Shown: positions 62,008 to 64,000 of the stretch, piece after piece
Position numbering within the stretch: position 1 is the stretch's first letter
How the letters are laid out: each line of letters starts with the position of its first letter
Translations under genes and position numbers: made by a program
Assembly (NCBI RefSeq): GCF_900604935.1
Contig: NZ_UWPC01000005.1
Span: 1 to 64,000 of the forward strand
Direction: 5' to 3'
Length of the DNA stretch: 64,000 bases
From: Vaginisenegalia massiliensis
GTDB lineage: Bacteria; Bacillota; Bacilli; Lactobacillales; Aerococcaceae
Notes under the pieces: generated by a model
What the model was told of the DNA's origin: nothing
The model's input: the letters and a program-made list of their open reading frames with translations, nothing else
Databases searched by the model: none

Positions 62008-63048
62008 TTAATTACCCGCAGTAGAATCTGGGGCTTGTGTACCTGGATCTGGATTTGACGTACCCGGATCTGGGGCTTGTGTACCTGGATCTGGCGCCTG
62101 TGTACTTGGCGGATTGGTTGGATTAGTTGGATTGGTTGGTGGGATGTAGATAGGATCTGAATAAGACGCCTCTGATGAATGGCTCTCAATCACCTGAGTC
62201 TCGGAAGATTCAGTTGAAGACTCACTGGACGTTGCTTCAAATAAAGATCGATTTTCTTGAACAGCTTTAGTAAGTTTTTCTGATGGTTCTACTGCGACTA
62301 ATAGTAAGTCATAGTAGCCCGGAATTTCCTTAGCAATAACTTGAACTTTGGTTAAGAAATCAGCAATATAACTTTGAATTTCCTGTTCCAAATCAGCCAA
62401 AGCTTGAGGATCTTTAATATTAGCTAAAACAGCCTCAAGTTCTTTCATTTTCTTAGCAATGCGACCAATTTGTCCATCTTCCACAGGAATGGCTTTTATT
62501 TCTGCTAATAAACTATTGGCCTTTTCAACTCCACCAAAACCTAATTCTACTTTGTCTAGAACCTTATTAACCGCTACTTCAAAGGCATCCAAAGATTTAG
62601 CCTTAAAGTAGATAGCTTTTTTTACTTCTTTAAATTGGTCTTCTTTCACGGACTCTAATAGTTCCAACTCAGTCGCTACTTTATCACCCTTAATGGCTGG
62701 CTTTTTAGGGTCAAATAATTCATTAAGCTTAGTTAAGGCTTCATACTTGGTCTTTAAATCTTCTAATTGCGTTTGCATTTGAGACTTTTCAGGAGCCACT
62801 GCACTAAGCGACGCGACTTTAGTTTCAACTTGACGAAGATCTTCTGCTTTAATATCTGCTTTCAAAAAATCTTTCTTATCATTTAAATAGAGCTGATTTA
62901 AATCATGTTGAATTGATTGAATTTGCTGACTACTCACTTGGGGTTGAGAGCCCGCGTGACGATTGTCCATAAATGAATATAACTTCACAACACCCACTAA
63001 AAGGCAAACTAGCACAAGAAGAACTAGGGCCTTAACTTTATTACTCAT
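62008..63048 (-). CDS. Membrane-anchored extracellular protein with PDPGT repeat tail, function unknown
   Basis: A 346-residue protein with an N-terminal membrane anchor (VKALVLLVLVCLLVGVVKLY, about 5-24). A long, mostly helical, Lys/Glu/Leu-rich region follows (about 40-270) with coiled-coil character (LYLNDKKDFLKADIKAEDLR). The end is a Ser/Thr stretch (SSESSTESSETQ) and a short repeat tail (TNPTNPTNPP, then APDPGTQ/SNPDPGT units). Its orientation suggests the helical part faces the cell wall. I recognise no family. It lies next to a histidine kinase gene read in the same direction, so it could be an accessory or target of that system. AAAGGAG precedes the ATG at 63048. Confidence 0.75.
   Translation of the reverse strand: MSNKVKALVLLVLVCLLVGVVKLYSFMDNRHAGSQPQVSSQQIQSIQHDLNQLYLNDKKDFLKADIKAEDLRQVETKVASLSAVAPEKSQMQTQLEDLKTKYEALTKLNELFDPKKPAIKGDKVATELELLESVKEDQFKEVKKAIYFKAKSLDAFEVAVNKVLDKVELGFGGVEKANSLLAEIKAIPVEDGQIGRIAKKMKELEAVLANIKDPQALADLEQEIQSYIADFLTKVQVIAKEIPGYYDLLLVAVEPSEKLTKAVQENRSLFEATSSESSTESSETQVIESHSSEASYSDPIYIPPTNPTNPTNPPSTQAPDPGTQAPDPGTSNPDPGTQAPDSTAGN
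62022..62135 (-). repeat. Short tandem repeats coding for the PDPGT tail
   Basis: Imperfect direct repeats of about 15-21 bases around GTACCTGGATCTGG and GGATTAGTTGG in the plus strand, coding for (APDPGTQ/NPDPGTS) and (TNP) units. Copy number could vary by slippage between strains. Confidence 0.6.
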
Positions 63049-63133
63049 ACTATATTCTCCTTTAATAACATTCACAATGCTATTAAGCATGATACCACTA
63101 AAGTTTGCAAAAGCCTAGAATTTTTTTAATTTC

Positions 63134-64000
63134 TTATTTTCTTTTCTTAACAATATTTTTGTCAACTTCGGCTTGGTCGTCATGCCCTTCTTGTGGGGCA
63201 TGGGGTAATTTGATGGTAAAGGTCGAGCCCTTGCCTAATTCACTTTCAACATCAATTGTGCCACCATGCGCATCCACTAACGAATGAACAACCGATAGAC
63301 CAATACCCGATTCGCCAAACTTAGTATTCTTGCGCGAAATATCAACTTTATAGAAGCGTTCCCAGATACTCTTGATTTGCGAAGCATCAATCCCTATCCC
63401 GTGATCTATCACTTGGATCACAACACCATCAGGCTGATTTTTACCTACGAGCAAAATCTCTTCATTTTCAGAAAATTGTATCGCGTTAGTTGTTAAGTTA
63501 ATAACAATCTGTACCAGACGATCATAATCAGCCCAAATCACCAAATCAGAGTCTACCTCAAAGCGAACCGTATCATTTTTCTCAGCTGCCTTCGTTTCCA
63601 TCTGCTGGCGGATTAAAGCAAAGAATTCTCGGCCATTGATTAATTGTTTATTCAAGGTAAATTGGTGACTTCGAATTTTTTCGTAATCTAGATTTTCATT
63701 GACTAAGCGAATCAAGCGCTGAGTTTCTTTATTAATTAATTCCATACAACGGTCACGTTGTGATTCAGGTATCAGATCGTGTTGTAAGCCTTCGAGCAAG
63801 CCACTCATAGTAGTTAAAGGCGTCCGCATCTCATGAGCAGCGTCCATCATGAATTGTCGTCTCAAACTTTCTTGTCGTTTAATCTCTTCTTGGCTAGCTA
63901 AAAGCGAATCAATCATGCCTTGGAAATCACGAGCTAAGTCACCAAATTCATCTTGACCCTTGAGATTGAGCTTGACATCGTATTGGCCTGATGCCACTCG
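63134..64000 (-). CDS. Sensor histidine kinase, C-terminal part (cut by window edge)
   Basis: The visible 288 residues start inside or just after the HAMP linker (GQYDVKLNLKGQDEFGDLAR), then a HisKA dimerisation domain with the phosphorylation site in AAHEMRTPLTTMSGLLEGLQ. The HATPase_c domain has N box NLTTNAIQF, G1 DHGIGID, F box IWERFYKVD and G2 GESGIGLSVVHSL. There is no PAS domain between HAMP and HisKA, so it is not WalK. The sensor and any partner response regulator lie beyond 64000. It ends PHAPQEGHDDQAEVDKNIVK, a hydrophilic tail. Confidence 0.93.
   Translation of the reverse strand, partial: RVASGQYDVKLNLKGQDEFGDLARDFQGMIDSLLASQEEIKRQESLRRQFMMDAAHEMRTPLTTMSGLLEGLQHDLIPESQRDRCMELINKETQRLIRLVNENLDYEKIRSHQFTLNKQLINGREFFALIRQQMETKAAEKNDTVRFEVDSDLVIWADYDRLVQIVINLTTNAIQFSENEEILLVGKNQPDGVVIQVIDHGIGIDASQIKSIWERFYKVDISRKNTKFGESGIGLSVVHSLVDAHGGTIDVESELGKGSTFTIKLPHAPQEGHDDQAEVDKNIVKKRK

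Noticed and set aside
62022..62135. Short regular repeats considered as a CRISPR array
   Set aside because: The units are adjacent, coding and too short, with no spacers.
61917..62189. A 90-codon open frame rich in Gln, Ile, His and Arg
   Set aside because: It lies in another frame over the repeat tail of the Pro-Asp protein and its terminator. Its composition simply reflects those repeats.
63134..64000. Kinase considered as WalK, partner of the WalR box
   Set aside because: HAMP is followed directly by HisKA, without the PAS domain that marks WalK.

Overview
The window looks like a chromosomal core region of a low-GC Gram-positive bacterium of the order Lactobacillales. The evidence is the intact S10-spc-alpha and str ribosomal clusters in Firmicutes order, the zinc-type S14, the ECF transporter module after L17, the lysS-dusB-hslO-ftsH-hpt-tilS-divIC-mfd-pth chain, an L-lactate dehydrogenase, and a PcsB-like peptidoglycan hydrolase. 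An Aerococcaceae-type organism is my best guess from overall gene content and protein flavour, but the sequence alone does not prove it. Nearly all genes lie on the minus strand. Only four recognisable genes are on the plus strand (a secreted DUF protein, a CAMP-factor protein, ldh and tyrS).

Layout: 1-186 is the 5' end of an IS3/IS150-type insertion sequence running out of the window. 207-4200 carries an aldo/keto reductase, a two-domain polyphosphate:AMP phosphotransferase, an acetyltransferase and truA. 4219-6741 encodes the ECF vitamin/metal transporter energising module (ecfT, ecfA2, ecfA1). 7040-20851 is one long ribosomal cluster (rpsJ to rplQ, 29 genes including secY, adk, infA and rpoA), transcribed from a clear promoter at about 21031-21059 through a structured leader. 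21302-22528 is a secreted two-repeat protein read in the opposite direction. 22645-28385 is an oligopeptide ABC transporter (oppA-B-C-D-F) with a strong promoter ahead of oppA. 28745-29971 is a TM-helix-repeat membrane protein. 30089-34528 is the str operon (rpsL, rpsG, fusA, tuf) with a structured leader and a second promoter ahead of tuf.

34922-37453 is the most remarkable gene. It encodes a secreted 843-residue protein made of three tandem CAMP-factor (Cfb-like co-haemolysin) modules plus a Ser/Thr/Glu-rich tail, with its own promoter, a perfect inverted repeat at the transcription start, and a strong terminator. It sits alone, between two blocks of housekeeping genes.

37608-51719 holds a small GNAT-like gene and the lysS-to-pth chain (translation, redox chaperone, FtsH protease, purine salvage, tRNA-Ile lysidine synthesis, division, ribosome rescue, transcription-coupled repair). 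52087-53052 is ldh. 53098-57787 is veg, rsmA, rnmV, tatD and metG. 57933-59315 is a PcsB-like NlpC/P60 hydrolase with a consensus WalR box upstream. 59680-60948 is tyrS. 61035-64000 has a flavodoxin-fold oxidoreductase with a tiny coupled gene, a membrane-anchored protein with a Pro-Asp repeat tail, and the C-terminal part of a sensor histidine kinase cut by the window edge.

No rRNA, tRNA, CRISPR array or prophage was seen. The points most worth following up are the triple CAMP-factor protein, the two ribosomal-operon leaders with mutually exclusive hairpins, the WalR box, the OppA without a lipobox, and the nested palindromic element at 2805-2905.
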